58,860 nucleotides of DNA from Pelagophyceae sp. CCMP2097 (taxonomy: Eukaryota > Sar > Pelagophyceae). Both the position numbers and the translations under genes were made by a program. This document shows, piece after piece, positions 28,475 through 38,238 of this stretch (its first letter is position 1; each line of letters opens with the position of its first letter). Location: the NCBI GenBank assembly GCA_026770575.1, contig MU657164.1:241255-300114 (forward strand), written 5' to 3'. The notes under the pieces were generated by a model. The model was not told the DNA's origin, made no database searches, and worked only from the letters and a program-made list of their open reading frames with translations.

Positions 28475-29221
28475 ATGGTCGCCGCGGCTTCGTGGCGTTG
28501 CGTCATCGTTGCGGCGTGTGCCATCATGTCGGCCGAGGCGCTCACAGCGCCGAGTCGCGCATCACTGCGCGGCGTCGTCTGGGACATTGACGGCACTTTA
28601 GCCGACTCTTTCAACCTGGCGTTTGGGGCGACGAATCGCGTTTTGGAACGCAATGGCGTTGCGCCAGTTGATGGTCAAGCCTACATAGACGGGTGCCGCT
28701 TCACGACACCAGTCCGTTTAGCCCAGCACGCCGGCTTCGACGCCGCCGTCGACTCTCAACGCGCGGCGGCGCTGGCGGCGGAATTCGATGCTGATTACAT
28801 TGCTTTAGTCACTATTGAAGCGGCGCCGTTATTCCCCGGCGTCCGCGATCTCCTTCGCGACCTCGCCCGACACCCTTCCATCAAGTCCGGGTGCCTGACC
28901 AACGCCGCCGTCGGCTACGCCGAGGCGGTGGTGAAGGTGCATTCGCTCGAAGACTTTGTGTCGGTACACGGGGCCGATGATGTCCCTCGAGCGAAACCTT
29001 TCGCCGACGGTTTGATCGTCTGCGCTTCGGATCTCCAACTCGACCCCGCGGAATGCTTCTACGTCGGCGACTCGGTCACCGACGGCCAGGCGGCGAGGGC
29101 CGCAGAGTACGGGCTGGCGATTGGCGTTTGTGCGCGCGGCGTCTGGATATCGGCAAACGACGCGACTCTCTCTCTGCAGAGTCGGCGGTTCCAAACGGCA
29201 TTTTGGGGGACCTCGTCGTAG
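28475..29221 (+). CDS. HAD-superfamily hydrolase (phosphoglycolate phosphatase-like), probably organelle-targeted
   Basis: 248 residues from ATG 28475; the frame is open upstream but has no earlier ATG. All four HAD motifs are present. Motif I is VVWDIDGTLADS (nucleophile Asp37, general acid Asp39). Motif II is the Thr in CLTNA (about 142). Motif III is Lys174 in RAKPFADG. Motif IV is GDSVTDGQAA (198-207). A helical cap follows motif I, as in the Gph/CbbY subfamily. Such enzymes cleave small phosphomonoesters; the exact substrate is not deducible. The N-terminus (MVAAASWRCVIVAACAIMSA then EALTAPSRASLRG) reads as a signal peptide followed by a Ser/Arg-rich stretch, like bipartite plastid targeting in heterokont algae, with Leu where Phe is usual. 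A 15-bp minisatellite begins about 10 bp after the stop. Confidence 0.88.
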   Translation: MVAAASWRCVIVAACAIMSAEALTAPSRASLRGVVWDIDGTLADSFNLAFGATNRVLERNGVAPVDGQAYIDGCRFTTPVRLAQHAGFDAAVDSQRAAALAAEFDADYIALVTIEAAPLFPGVRDLLRDLARHPSIKSGCLTNAAVGYAEAVVKVHSLEDFVSVHGADDVPRAKPFADGLIVCASDLQLDPAECFYVGDSVTDGQAARAAEYGLAIGVCARGVWISANDATLSLQSRRFQTAFWGTSS

Positions 29222-29231
29222 GTCTTCCTCG

Positions 29232-30770
29232 CGGGGTTCTTGCCGCAGGGACCTTGTCATGGGGGTCTTTTCAGGGGAACCTTGTCATGGGGACTTTTCG
29301 GGGGAAATTTGTCGCCGGAACTTTGTCGCCGGAACTTTGTCACCGGGTTCGTATCGCAGGGAGATTGTCACTGGGTTCTTCTCAGAGGGACCTTGTCACA
29401 GGGGGCCTCGTGAAGGGGGGCTTGTCACAGGGATCTTGTCTCGAGACTCTGTCATGGGGACCTTGTCTGAGGGATCCTGCCACGGGGACCTTGCCACCAA
29501 GACCTTGTCATAGGGTTCTTGTCACGGGGACCTTGGAACGAAGACGTCGGCACAGGGACCTTGGCAAAGGGATCTTGTCGCGGGGACCTTGGCAAAGGGA
29601 CACTTGTCGCGGAGACCTGGTCGCGGGGGTTTTATCGCAGGGACCTTATCACAGGGATCTTGTCACTGGGTTCGCGTCGCGAGGCCCTTGTCGAACGGGA
29701 TCTTGTCTAACGGGACCTTGTCTAACGGGATCTTGTCACGGGGACCTTGTCAACGGGCTTTGGGCACGGGGCAATTGTGACGGGACCTTGTCAACGGGGC
29801 CTTTGGCACTGGGTTCGTGTGGCGAGGCCCTTGTCATTCTTGTCGAAAGGGCCCTTGTCGCATGGTTCTTTTTACGGGGACGTTTGCAGGGGGACGTTGT
29901 CTAAGAGACGTTGTCGTTCCTGTTGCGGGCACCTTTGCAGGCGGGACCTTGCCAGGCGGGACCTTGTCATGTCACAGGGGACTTTGTCACGGGGACCTTG
30001 TCGCGGGGATCTTGTTCCTTTGTCACGGGGATGTTGTCCAACGGGACCTTGTCTAACGGGACCTTGCCACGGGAACCTCGGCATAGGGACCTTGCCACGG
30101 GGGCCTTTCACGGGACCTTGTCGTGGGGAGCTTGCTACGGGGACCTCGGCAAAGGGGACCTCGGCAAAGGGGACCTCGGCAAAGGGGACCTCGGCAAAGG
30201 GGACCTCGTCGCAGGGATGGAGATGACGGGGTTGTCGTAGAGACGTCGTCAAAAGGACCTTGCCTGTCCTGGGCACCTCGCAGGGACCTTGTCGCGAGGG
30301 CCTTGCCACAGGGGCTTTGTCACGAGGGTCTCGTGGGCCCGGTCGTTGGGGCCTGGTCGTGGGGGCGTCGCCACGGGGACCCAAGGCCCCCGTCACGGGA
30401 ATCTCGTCACGGGGTCCTGGTCTAACGGGACCTTGTCACGGGGACCTTGTCACAGGGGCCTTGTCACGGGACCCTGGCCACGAGGGCCTGGTCGTGGGGG
30501 CGTCGCCACGGGGTCATGGTCTAACGGGACCTTGTCACGGGGACCTTGTCGCAGGGACCTTGTCACAGGGGCCCTGTCACGGGACCCTGGCCACGAGGGC
30601 CTGGTCGTGGGGGCGTCGCCACGGGGTCCTTGTCACGGGGACCTTGTCACGGGGACCTTGTCACAGGGTTCTTGTCCCAGGGAATCCTTGTCAAAGGGAC
30701 CTTGCCGCGGGGCTCTTGTCACAGGGACCTCGGCACAGGCGTTCTTGTCGCAGCGGCGTTGTCAAAGGGA
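29232..30770. repeat. long 15-bp minisatellite, GGGACCTTGTCAC type
   Basis: About 100 degenerate copies of the unit also seen at 1-305. Sub-blocks are more homogeneous, for example five GGGGACCTCGGCAAA copies at about 30141-30206. Long ORFs in several frames follow from the 15-bp period. Confidence 0.95.
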
Positions 30771-31479
30771 TCTTGTCTCAGAGACCTCGACTCCTGGACC
30801 TCGAGGCCCGTCTTGACAGAGGCCTCCTCGACGGCGGCGGCCCTCAGAGATGCCTCGAAAGAGCGGCCCCCGAGGCTCCTCGAGGCCGCGTTCCCTCGAG
30901 AGCTCGTCTCGACGGCGGCAAAAACGAGGGCGGCTTTGCGGTCCACTCTGCGGAGTTGCTTTAAACCGCGGCCTCCGCAGGCTCCTCCATACAGTGGCCT
31001 CAGTGGCCTCGATCGGCTTTGATCGATGGATGGCCTTTTTCGAGGGCAGCCCCCTTTGGATCGACTTTTCGCCACGTCTCGACAGGCCGCCTCTCCATGG
31101 TGGCCCTTCGAGAGCTCCTTCTCGGCGGCGGCCCTTCTCGGCGGCGGCCCTCTCGACTCTCGACGGCGGCGCTTCTCGGCTGCGTCTCGAGTGCGGCCGC
31201 TCAGAGTTTCCTTCAAGGGACGTCTCTGCAGAGTCCTCGAGACAGGCGTCTTGAGAGAGGCCTTGAAGAACGGCGACCCCTCGAGACTCGTGCCCCTCTT
31301 GACAAAGGCAGTAGAAGCGCACGCCCCTCGACAAAAGCCGCTCGAGAAGTTGAAGTCCAGATGCCCCTCTTGACAGGCTGCCCCGAGAGACCTTGGAGAC
31401 GGATAATCCCGGGGCCAACGAGAATTCCGCGGTCCAAAGGCGCGTTTCGACAGAGGCCCTGTTGGCGGGGATCCTTCTC
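30771..31479. other. gene-free, CTCGAG-rich degenerate repeat
   Basis: CGGCGGCGGCCCT, CCTCGAGA and TTTCGAGGGCAGC variants recur irregularly; probably an older degenerate array between the two 15-bp blocks. Open frames on both strands look compositional. Confidence 0.5.
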
Positions 31480-31800
31480 GCTGGGCACCTTGTTACGGGG
31501 ACCTTGTTACGGGGACCTTTCACAGAGTCGCGGGGCCCTTGAACGGGAAAGCCGTGGTTCCTTTTCACAGAGGCGACTCACGAGGTTCTTGTATCGGGGT
31601 TCTTGCATCGGGGTTCTTGTATCGGGCCCTTTTCACAGAGACCTTGGAGACGGGACCGGGTCACGGTGACCTTTCCACGGGACGTTGTCACGCCTTGTTA
31701 CGGGACCCAAGTCGCAGGGACCTCGGACTTTGAAAACGGGGCTCTTCTCACAGGGCCCTTGTCACGGGGGACCGCATCCTGGGGCCCTTGTCAAAGAGAC
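31480..31800. repeat. 15-bp minisatellite, third block
   Basis: GGGACCTTGTTACGGGGACC, GGGTTCTTG-ATC and related units; the same family as 29232-30770, more diverged. Confidence 0.85.
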
Positions 31801-32433
31801 GCTCGTTGTCTCGTTCGACTCGCCTCTTCTCCCGGCGCCTGCTTGATCCCGTTTCTAGGCTGGGACGCGGCGCCGACGCCGGCGAAACTGGCTCTGCTCG
31901 CGGAGAACTTCGACGTCGTCGTGCCCACCCGTGTCCCCGCTGGCAGACGCGACTGTTGGGAACCCGCGCCTAGGTGACCACGGTCCCCGACCTCCGCAAA
32001 ATCCTCTTCCGCGGCAAATGAGCTCTTTCAAGGAAGCTCAATGGCACAAAATCCGACTCTGCACTGTCCGGCGCACGAAGCAGCGGCCCAAACTCGGAAT
32101 TAAGAAAACTTGGTGTACTGTCAATCACGGTGGATTTTAATTTCGGCTTGGCGGCCACAACATCAGTGCCGCCCATGCGGAGCGGTTGGCGGCCACAACA
32201 TTTCAGTGCGGAGCGGCCGTTCGCCGTCTGGAGCGGCCGTGGAGCGGCCGTCTGTGGCGGCCGTACGGCCTCGGGCGTGGCGCGGTTGTTCAAACTCTTT
32301 TTCGTTGGTGCGGCGGACGGCGAGCGCTCTGGCCGTGGCGTGCGCCTTTGCGAGCTGGTGTTTGGCCTCGCCGAGCGCGGCGTCGCGCCGCGCCGCGGCG
32401 GCTCGCAGCTGGCGGATCGCAGACGCCTGGTGC
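31801..32433. other. no confident gene; possible terminal exon of the coiled-coil gene
   Basis: On the minus strand 32170-32418 reads ASAIRQLRAAAARRDAALGE then AKHQLAKAHATARALAVRR after a CAG that could be a splice acceptor, so the coiled-coil gene may continue here. On the plus strand 31845-31950 (LIPFLGWDAAPTPAKLALLA) is coding-like but isolated. Confidence 0.4.
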
Positions 32434-34234
32434 CTAGAGGGCGCGCTTCGAGGCGCGCAGTGTCCAAGTCTTTGTATGCGGCCACTCAGAGCACGGCGCG
32501 ACCGGCCGCACTCGCGTGCACATCGCGGCCGAGGAAGCTCCCTTGGCGAGAGGACGCTTTCTGCATGTCTGTCCACCGTGACACTTTTGGTTTCCCGGCG
32601 TCGCAGGCGCGTTTCCCGGCGTCGCGGGCGCGGCGTGGTGCTCCAACGTATTCGCCTGCGCCGCCTTCGTCAGCGGCGTCGCGCACCGCAGCGCGGCGTC
32701 GACGGTGGCGATTGAGTCCGGCGAGACGAGGCAAGGCGGCGGTTGCGGCAGTGGCGTCGAAAACAGTTGCATCGAGCACTCCGCGGCCTCGACGGCCTTG
32801 TCCGCAGGCGTCCGTGCTGCCCGCGCCGCGGCGGCGGCCGGCGACCGCGCCGATTCGCGCGCGGCGGCGGCCGTGCGGCGCACGGAGCGGATCTAAAGCG
32901 TCATCGCCGCGCGCGCGTCCAACGAGGCCCGGGAGCGCATCGCAGCGAGGCGGGCTTCGGGAGTGCCAACGCGCCATGCGCACCAAAGACCCGCGCATCG
33001 CCCCGGCGACTCACGGCCGCGTCGCAGCGGACTTTTTCGTCGTCGAAGGCAGTCGCGTCACCGTCGGCCAAAACGCCGCGCGGCGTGCCGCTCGCCGGCG
33101 GCGCGCCCAGGAGCTTGAGGCGGTGCAGCGCCGCACGAAAGCCCACGTTCAGCCGGTCCTTCTCCTTGAGGAGCTGGCCTGGTAGGCGTGGTTCGGCGGT
33201 GCGTGGACGCGCGGCGTTTCTTCAAGGACGCGCGGCGTTTCTTCAAGGATGGCGATGAAAGGCAGTGCGCGACTCGATGGCGGAAGCGATTGGACGGCAG
33301 TGGGCCGCTCTCTGATCATAGGCACAGTGCGTCGACCCTGCCTCTGCCCGCGACTCTCACTTCTCCGAGTGTCTTCCATGGACGCAGCCTCGGCACAAAT
33401 ATGCTTCTCCTTTTGCGCTTTCGCGTGCAGCAGCACGTCCTTGGCGCGGCACTCGCAGTCGAGCGCCTTGAGCGCGCGCTGGAGCTTTGTGTCGAGGCGC
33501 TGATTGTCCTCTGTGAGCTTGCGGTTGCTGGCGTCCGACTGAGCCAACTGCGCTTTACACAAATTCAGCGTGCGGTCCAGCGCCTGCTCGGCGCAGTCGA
33601 GCGCCGTGCGTTTGCGCTCCGTCGTGGCGAGCGCGAGGCGGAGCTGGTCGGCGTCTTCCGAGACCATGCCGAGGTGCTCTTGAGCAGTCGCAAGTTTCAG
33701 GTCTCGCACCTCTTCCGCCAGGCCGCGCGCAGCGGCCGTGGCGCGGTCCAGGCGCCGCGAGGCCTCGAACGCGGCGGCCTCGGCGCGCCTGGTGCGAAAC
33801 AAGGTCAGCGCGCTGGTCGATCACGCGCGGTCGCGCGCGACGGTTCGCCACCAAGAGTGGTTTGTCGCCCAGCGTGGTTTGTCACCAAGAGCGGTTCGCC
33901 ACCACTAAGGATCTTTCCCTGGAGGCAGCGCCCCTCGCGTTGTACGTCCGCACCATTTGATGCGCTCGCGGCGGACTTCCTGGACCTCTGCCTCTGCGAC
34001 CGAAGCGCGGCGGAGAAGAGTGGCGTTTTCGCGTTCCAATTTCTTCGCCTTTTCGTCCGCCGCCCCCCACGACCCGCCGAGCGTGATGCCGTTCCCGACC
34101 GCCTGCGTCCAGCCGCAGGCGCGCCGGTCCGCGACGCGGATTCCGCGGCGCGGCGGCGGTGCGGCGCCGTTGGACGTTGCAGCGCCCTGGGAGGACACGG
34201 CGCCCGCCACGGCGACGGCGTCCGGCGCGATCAT
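32434..34234 (-). CDS. four-exon coiled-coil protein of unknown function
   Basis: Not recognised by family. Exons (minus strand): 34234-33954, 33812-33361, 33178-33015 and 32892-32434, giving 451 residues. Introns of 141, 182 and 122 bp begin GTGCGG, GTGAGA and GTGAGT and end CAG, CAG and TAG; phases 2, 1 and 0 agree at every junction. Residues from about 60 to 330 are rich in heptad-like Leu/Ala/Glu/Lys/Arg: KAKKLERENATLLRRASVAE, LAEEVRDLKLATAQEHLGMV, LTEDNQRLDTKLQRALKALD and QLLKEKDRLNVGFRAALHRL across the exon 2-3 junction. The start is ATG 34234. The last exon is the least certain: its frame runs to TAG 32434, but an alternative join to heptad-rich sequence at 32170-32418 is possible. The second intron ends beside a 24-bp tandem duplication (ACGCGCGGCGTTTCTTCAAG). 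A structural or scaffold role is inference. Confidence 0.6.
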
Positions 34235-34785
34235 CGGGCCGCCGGGCCGGGGAGCCGCTGCGCCGAGGCTCAGACGCGGGCGGAAGAGTGGGCGGAAGAG
34301 TGGTAGTAGACCTCTTTGCCCGTGTGCCGCCAGTTTCTTCCAGGATTCAAATAGGCTGCCACAACTGATCCGTTGAACGGATCATTTTGTGGTGTGTGTT
34401 TACGAAAAGGTTGCTCTTGGTTTCTCCCTGAAAAGGGCACTTTTTTAATGTGCGTGGCGCGCCGCGCATGCGCGTCCCATAGACCCGTTGAGCGGCGCCA
34501 TGGGCGACCTGAAGGGGCTGGGAGGGCCCAGCGCGCAAACGACCGGCGCGGAGACCGCGCGCCTCGAAAAAGGAGCCTGAGGAGGTCGGGACCGCTGCGC
34601 TCCCGGCGCTGTTTGCGACAACGACCGCGCCGCTGCGGTCGCCCTCGGGGCCGGCCGCGACACCCGCCTCGGCGTCGTCTCGCCCGTCATCAACGCTCAC
34701 TACTGGGGGCTGCCTGAGTCGTTTGCGGTGAAGCTAGCTTGTCCTTACGGAAGGGGCAAACCGAGAGGAATTTCTGTGTAGAATA
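34235..34785. other. 5' flank of coiled-coil gene; possible small exon
   Basis: A plus frame at about 34498-34580 (MGDLKGLGGPSAQTTGAETA then RLEKGA) and a neighbouring frame (RLGVVSPVINAHYWGLPESF) have some coding character, but no gene model closes. The inverted-repeat arm 34353-34402 lies here. Confidence 0.35.
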
Positions 34786-35631
34786 GGGAGGTTCACTTTT
34801 TTTGAACAAGTTCTGAACTCAGAGTTCAGGCGATAGTTCAGAACTTGTTCAAAATATTTATTGGCTGTAAGGCTGACTGGCCGTGCTGTGCGCTTCTCGT
34901 GGTGAGGCTGACGTGTCCTGCAGAGAACAAAACGTCAAACNNNNNNNNNNNNNNNNNNNNNNNNNNNNNNNNNNNNNNNNNNNNNNNNNNNNNNNNNNNN
35001 NNNNNNNNNNNNNNNNNNNNNNNNNNNNNNNNNNNNNNNNNNNNNNNNNNNNNNNNNNNNNNNNNNNNNNNNNNNNNNNNNNNNNNNNNNNNNNNNNNNN
35101 NNNNNNNNNNNNNNNNNNNNNNNNNNNNNNNNNNNNNNNNNNNNNNNNNNNNNNNNNNNNNNNNNNNNNNNNNNNNNNNNNNNNNNNNNNNNNNNNNNNN
35201 NNNNNNNNNNNNNNNNNNNNNNNNNNNNNNNNNNNNNNNNNNNNNNNNNNNNNNNNNNNNNNNNNNNNNNNNNNNNNNNNNNNNNNNNNNNNNNNNNNNN
35301 NNNNNNNNNNNNNNNNNNNNNNNNNNNNNNNNNNNNNNNNNNNNNNNNNNNNNNNNNNNNNNNNNNNNNNNNNNNNNNNNNNNNNNNNNNNNNNNNNNNN
35401 NNNNNNNNNNNNNNNNNNNNNNNNNNNNNNNNNNNNNNNNNNNNNNNNNNNNNNNNNNNNNNNNNNNNNNNNNNNNNNNNNNNNNNNNNNNNNNNNNNNN
35501 NNNNNNNNNNNNNNNNNNNNNNNNNNNNNNNNNNNNNNNNNNNNNNNNNNNNNNNNNNNNNNNNNNNNNNNNNNNGCGTATTTGCGTTTTTGAACTCAGT
35601 TCTGAACTTGTTCAAAAAAAGTGAACCTCCC
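34786..35631. mobile_element. TA-flanked TIR element, copy A (GGGAGGTTCAC type)
   Basis: Ends GGGAGGTTCACTTTTTTTGA and its complement, with TA at 34784-34785 and 35632-35633. The first about 155 bp are nearly identical to 45594-45747. The centre is an N gap, so total length and any ORF are unknown (846 bp with the gap as sized, against 580 bp for copy B). Confidence 0.9.
34941..35575. other. assembly gap (635 N)
   Basis: Run of N inside the TIR element. Confidence 0.99.
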
Positions 35632-35633
35632 TA

Positions 35634-36299
35634 ATGTCAATAAAAGGGCTTTTTGGATTCAATAAATTCCTAAAACGACACGCGATGGGAAGTGATTGGG
35701 AATTCCGCAGTTATGGCGGGGTTCAATTCAACGCACGAAGGGAGACGTATCTGACCCAGAACTGTCCAAGTCCAGGCACTTTTTATCACTCGCCAAAAAT
35801 ATCATCTGTGTCGGCCAGGTTAGGGCCGATAGAGGCGCGCAGATCGAAAACACTTTTGCAGCCCCATCCATGGGGACCATGACCGCGCGTGGCCAAGTTC
35901 CTAGATGATTCCGGATTGAGGGGAAGGAGAACGAGCGTGTCTAAAATTGACTGTTTTTGTATGGAGTCCCATTTGCAAACGCGTCGTGGGAAGTCCACAA
36001 TTCCGGCGCAGATCGACGCAACACATGGTGGGCGACCGCTCTGCCGTAGAATTGTGGACTTCCCGAGCAGGAATGCAAAGTTCTCACGCTGCCAAGCAAC
36101 AAACTTTGCCGACCCAATGTATACGATAGAGGCGTGCGCTTCAAAAACCCTTGTGCAGGCCCATCAACGAGGGCCCCAACCGCGCGTGGCCAGACTCCTA
36201 GCCGATTCTGACGGCAGCGCGAGGAGCGCGGACGTGCCCAATGTAGACTGTTCCGGGACCCGCAAGAAGGAAGGAGAGAGAGAAGGGGAGAGTAAAAAC
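35634..36299. other. no gene recognised
   Basis: Two weakly similar blocks (about 35690-35900 and 35980-36210) share GGGAATTCCGCAGTT/GGAAGTCCACAATTCCGC and GATAGAGGCG motifs, suggesting an old duplication. No domain-bearing frame. Confidence 0.4.
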
Positions 36300-36483
36300 G
36301 TAAACACACACCACTTTCGGTCCGTTCAACGGATCGGTTGTGGCAGCCTAATTCAAAAAAGTTGGAGGATAGGAGGCGCCGGGATTCGGGGCTGGTGGAT
36401 ACTGGAATGTCGGCACGGGATATCCGGATGAGAAAGCCACTTGATCCAAGAGGCAGCCGAGACTGAACATCAAGGGGCGGCTG

Positions 36484-36552
36484 TTGACATGAAATAAAGA
36501 CACCGTCTGTCACTGACGTTTGCCCTGGCAAAAGGGAATTCCGGTCCCAGTG
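36484..36552 (-). repeat. dispersed module GGGACCGG-AATTCCCTTTTGCC
   Basis: Complement of the sequences at 28166-28232 and 37912-37955. GACACTGGGACCGG, CCCTTTTGCCAGGGCA and ACGTCAGTGAC are conserved, and GGTGTCTTTATTTCATG follows as at 28222. Confidence 0.75.
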
Positions 36553-36607
36553 TCAGGAAACCAGTTAAGAAAAGTGTATATAAACACATCCCATTTTTAT
36601 TGAGGTT

Positions 36608-36938
36608 TTTGGTACCCAGACCCGGATTTGAACCGGCATACATTCATTTCACTTGCTGACATGTTTTCCGAATTTTTATACGCAAAGCCGGGCTCGAACC
36701 GGCGACCTCGTGTAAAACCTTTTTTACACACGCTGTTAGTAGACGCAGTAGACCCAATGCCTTTGAGTACACGCAACGAACGCACTCGCAAGCGAGGGAA
36801 CGAAACGCCTCTCTGAAGGTGATGTCACAATGGTTCAGACGGGAACTGAACCGTAACCGAGTGCACTGGCTCGACCACAACGCGAGACGACACGTCGGAC
36901 GATTTTTGAGGGGGTGAGAAAATCACTTGGATGGTGCG
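36608..36938 (-). repeat. modular dispersed repeat with two tandem tRNA-like boxes
   Basis: The minus-strand order matches 25141-25828: a diverged copy of the GGATCAAGTGG motif, GTGCACTCGGTTACGG, TGACATCACCTTC, CTCGCTTGCGAG, GTGCGTTCGTTGCG, then the tRNA-like part. Here there are two B-box-like sequences in tandem: GCCGGTTCGAGCCCGGC (a perfect 5-bp T-stem with 7-nt loop, complement of 36690-36706) and GCCGGTTCAAATCCGGGTC (complement of 36616-36634). No insertion interrupts CGAGTGCGTTC, so it is the empty site for the 448-bp element. Confidence 0.7.
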
Positions 36939-37260
36939 TTGTTGCTGGCGCGTGTACTGGAGCGAGTGGGCAGTGGCATAGGGTAGCTCCGGCGGGTCGT
37001 GCCCACCGTGAAAGTCGAAGCACCCCTCTTCGATCAAGTGGTTTTCTTTCCCCATCCCGTCGAGTTGATCTCTGTGGCTCCTTGTCTGACTGTGCTCGTC
37101 CACGCCCTGCTCGTCCACGACACGCTTCGCGTAAGCCACCCTCCCGTCGAATTAAAGTCACCAACGGACAGATCCGTCCAACGGACGCCTGGCGGCGTCC
37201 GTTGGACTCCGCCATCCGTTGGCCTCGTCGCTCCGCTCCTCAAACGCGACACCCGCTGAA
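36939..37260. other. no gene; dispersed motifs
   Basis: GATCAAGTGGTTTTCT at 37032-37047. The complement of a 40-bp repeat from 5791-5868 lies at about 37090-37140. No exon seen. Confidence 0.5.
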
Positions 37261-37596
37261 GGGCTCGCTGCGCTCTGTGAGACATTCGATCGCACGTTTC
37301 GGCGCGCCGCTTGGGGGCATTCCGGGCCCGGACTCTCGCGGGCGCCGGGGGGAGACCCCCCGGACCCCCCCTTAAACTTCTTACCCGCGTTCAAATCGTC
37401 GGCTTGCTTCGTGTCGGCTCGGCCGGCGAGGCCCGCCGCTTGGGGGCGCGTCGGCGCCGGACTGTCGCGGGTGCCGGGGGGAGACCCCCCGGACCCCCCC
37501 TTTAACTTCTTACCCGCATTCATCAAATCCACGCTTGCCAAGGGCCCGCTGCGCTCTGTGAGACATTCGATCGCACGTTTCGGCGCGCCACTTGGC
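37261..37596. repeat. direct repeats GCTCTGTGAGACATTCGATC and GCCGGGGGGAGACCCCCCGG
   Basis: The first unit (about 55 bp) occurs at 37261-37312 and 37540-37596. A second unit (about 50 bp, centred on a GGGGGG-AGA-CCCCCC hairpin and ending AACTTCTTACCCGC) occurs at 37339-37389 and 37467-37517. The arrangement A-B-B-A suggests segmental duplication. Confidence 0.85.
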
Positions 37597-37676
37597 GAGG
37601 TGCGCCGCAAATTGCGGTCGTGAAGGTCGAGCTCCGTGATTGGGCTGGTCTCGGGACCCTTTTTCGTGGTCTCGGG

Positions 37677-37732
37677 ACCCCCCCCCCCCCCCCCCCCCCC
37701 CCCCCGGCCCCCCCCCCCCCCGGGGGGGGGTG

Positions 37733-37777
<45 letters not shown>

Positions 37778-37865
37778 GGGGGTTCCCCCCCCCCCCCCCC
37801 CCCCCCCCCCCCGGCGACCCCCCCCACCCGGGGGGGGTTTGGGGCCCCCCCCCCCCCCCCCCCCC
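37677..37865. repeat. C-homopolymer tract with G islands
   Basis: About 190 bp, mostly C with short GGGG runs. Proline- and glycine-rich ORFs across it are artefacts of composition. Base-call and assembly accuracy here are doubtful. Confidence 0.95.
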
Positions 37866-38094
37866 ACCCACCACCAATGCTCCAAGAGAAATGCGCTTCT
37901 GATCTGGCTCCTGGCACTGGGACCGGAAATCCCTTTTGCCAGGATTGACGTCAGTGTTGAGGATTGTAAACAAGAGGGCGGGTGGGTGGGGGGTCGACAG
38001 ACCCCTCCCCTCGGCTCCAAGATTGGCATGCGAATTTGGCTGCTCGTCCACTACACGCGTCGTACATGTGAATATTCTTCCCCCCTCGGCTCTT

Positions 38095-38235
38095 AGAGAA
38101 AATCGGCACCACGAATGTTCTGCTAAGCCAGCTTACTCGCGTTTCATAGTGCCCTCTAAACGCGTTAACGACAGCACTAACATACCAAAGGCGCCCTCCG
38201 GGGGTCTGCAGTACCTCCGGTGCGCCATATTATTA
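38095..38235 (-). repeat. dispersed repeat shared with 16455-16560
   Basis: Complement reads GGTACTGCAGACCCCCGGAG, GGCGCCTTTGGTATGTTAGT and AAACGCGAGTAAGCTGGCTT. It directly adjoins the left TIR of D2 copy d. Confidence 0.7.
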
Positions 38236-38238
38236 ATA

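Larger units (their letters stand above)
34353..36350. repeat. inverted repeat pair flanking about 2 kb
   Basis: Arms 34353-34402 and 36300-36350 are near-perfect complements (AGGCTGCCACAACTGATCCG...GTGTGTGTTTAC). The left arm's centre, GATCCGTTGAACGGATC, is itself a palindrome. They bracket the 34786-35631 element. It may be one larger composite element or two opposed copies of a short repeat. Confidence 0.7.

Noticed and set aside
29053..30964. Long ORFs with GDLVTGTLSRGPCH-type repeats
   Set aside because: Product of the 15-bp minisatellite; the same peptide repeats in three frames.
31845..31977. Alpha/beta-hydrolase-like exon (LIPFLGWDAAPTPAKLALLA)
   Set aside because: One short motif without neighbouring exons; too little to name a family.
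32130..33185. 351-codon plus-strand ORF
   Set aside because: It is antisense to the spliced coiled-coil gene, is Arg/Ala-rich as expected of a GC-rich shadow frame, and shows no domain.
34845..35624. ORFs crossing the N gap
   Set aside because: They consist mostly of unknown residues; the sequence is missing.
37620..38096. Proline-rich and glycine-rich proteins on opposite strands
   Set aside because: Homopolymer C tract; composition alone gives poly-Pro and poly-Gly.
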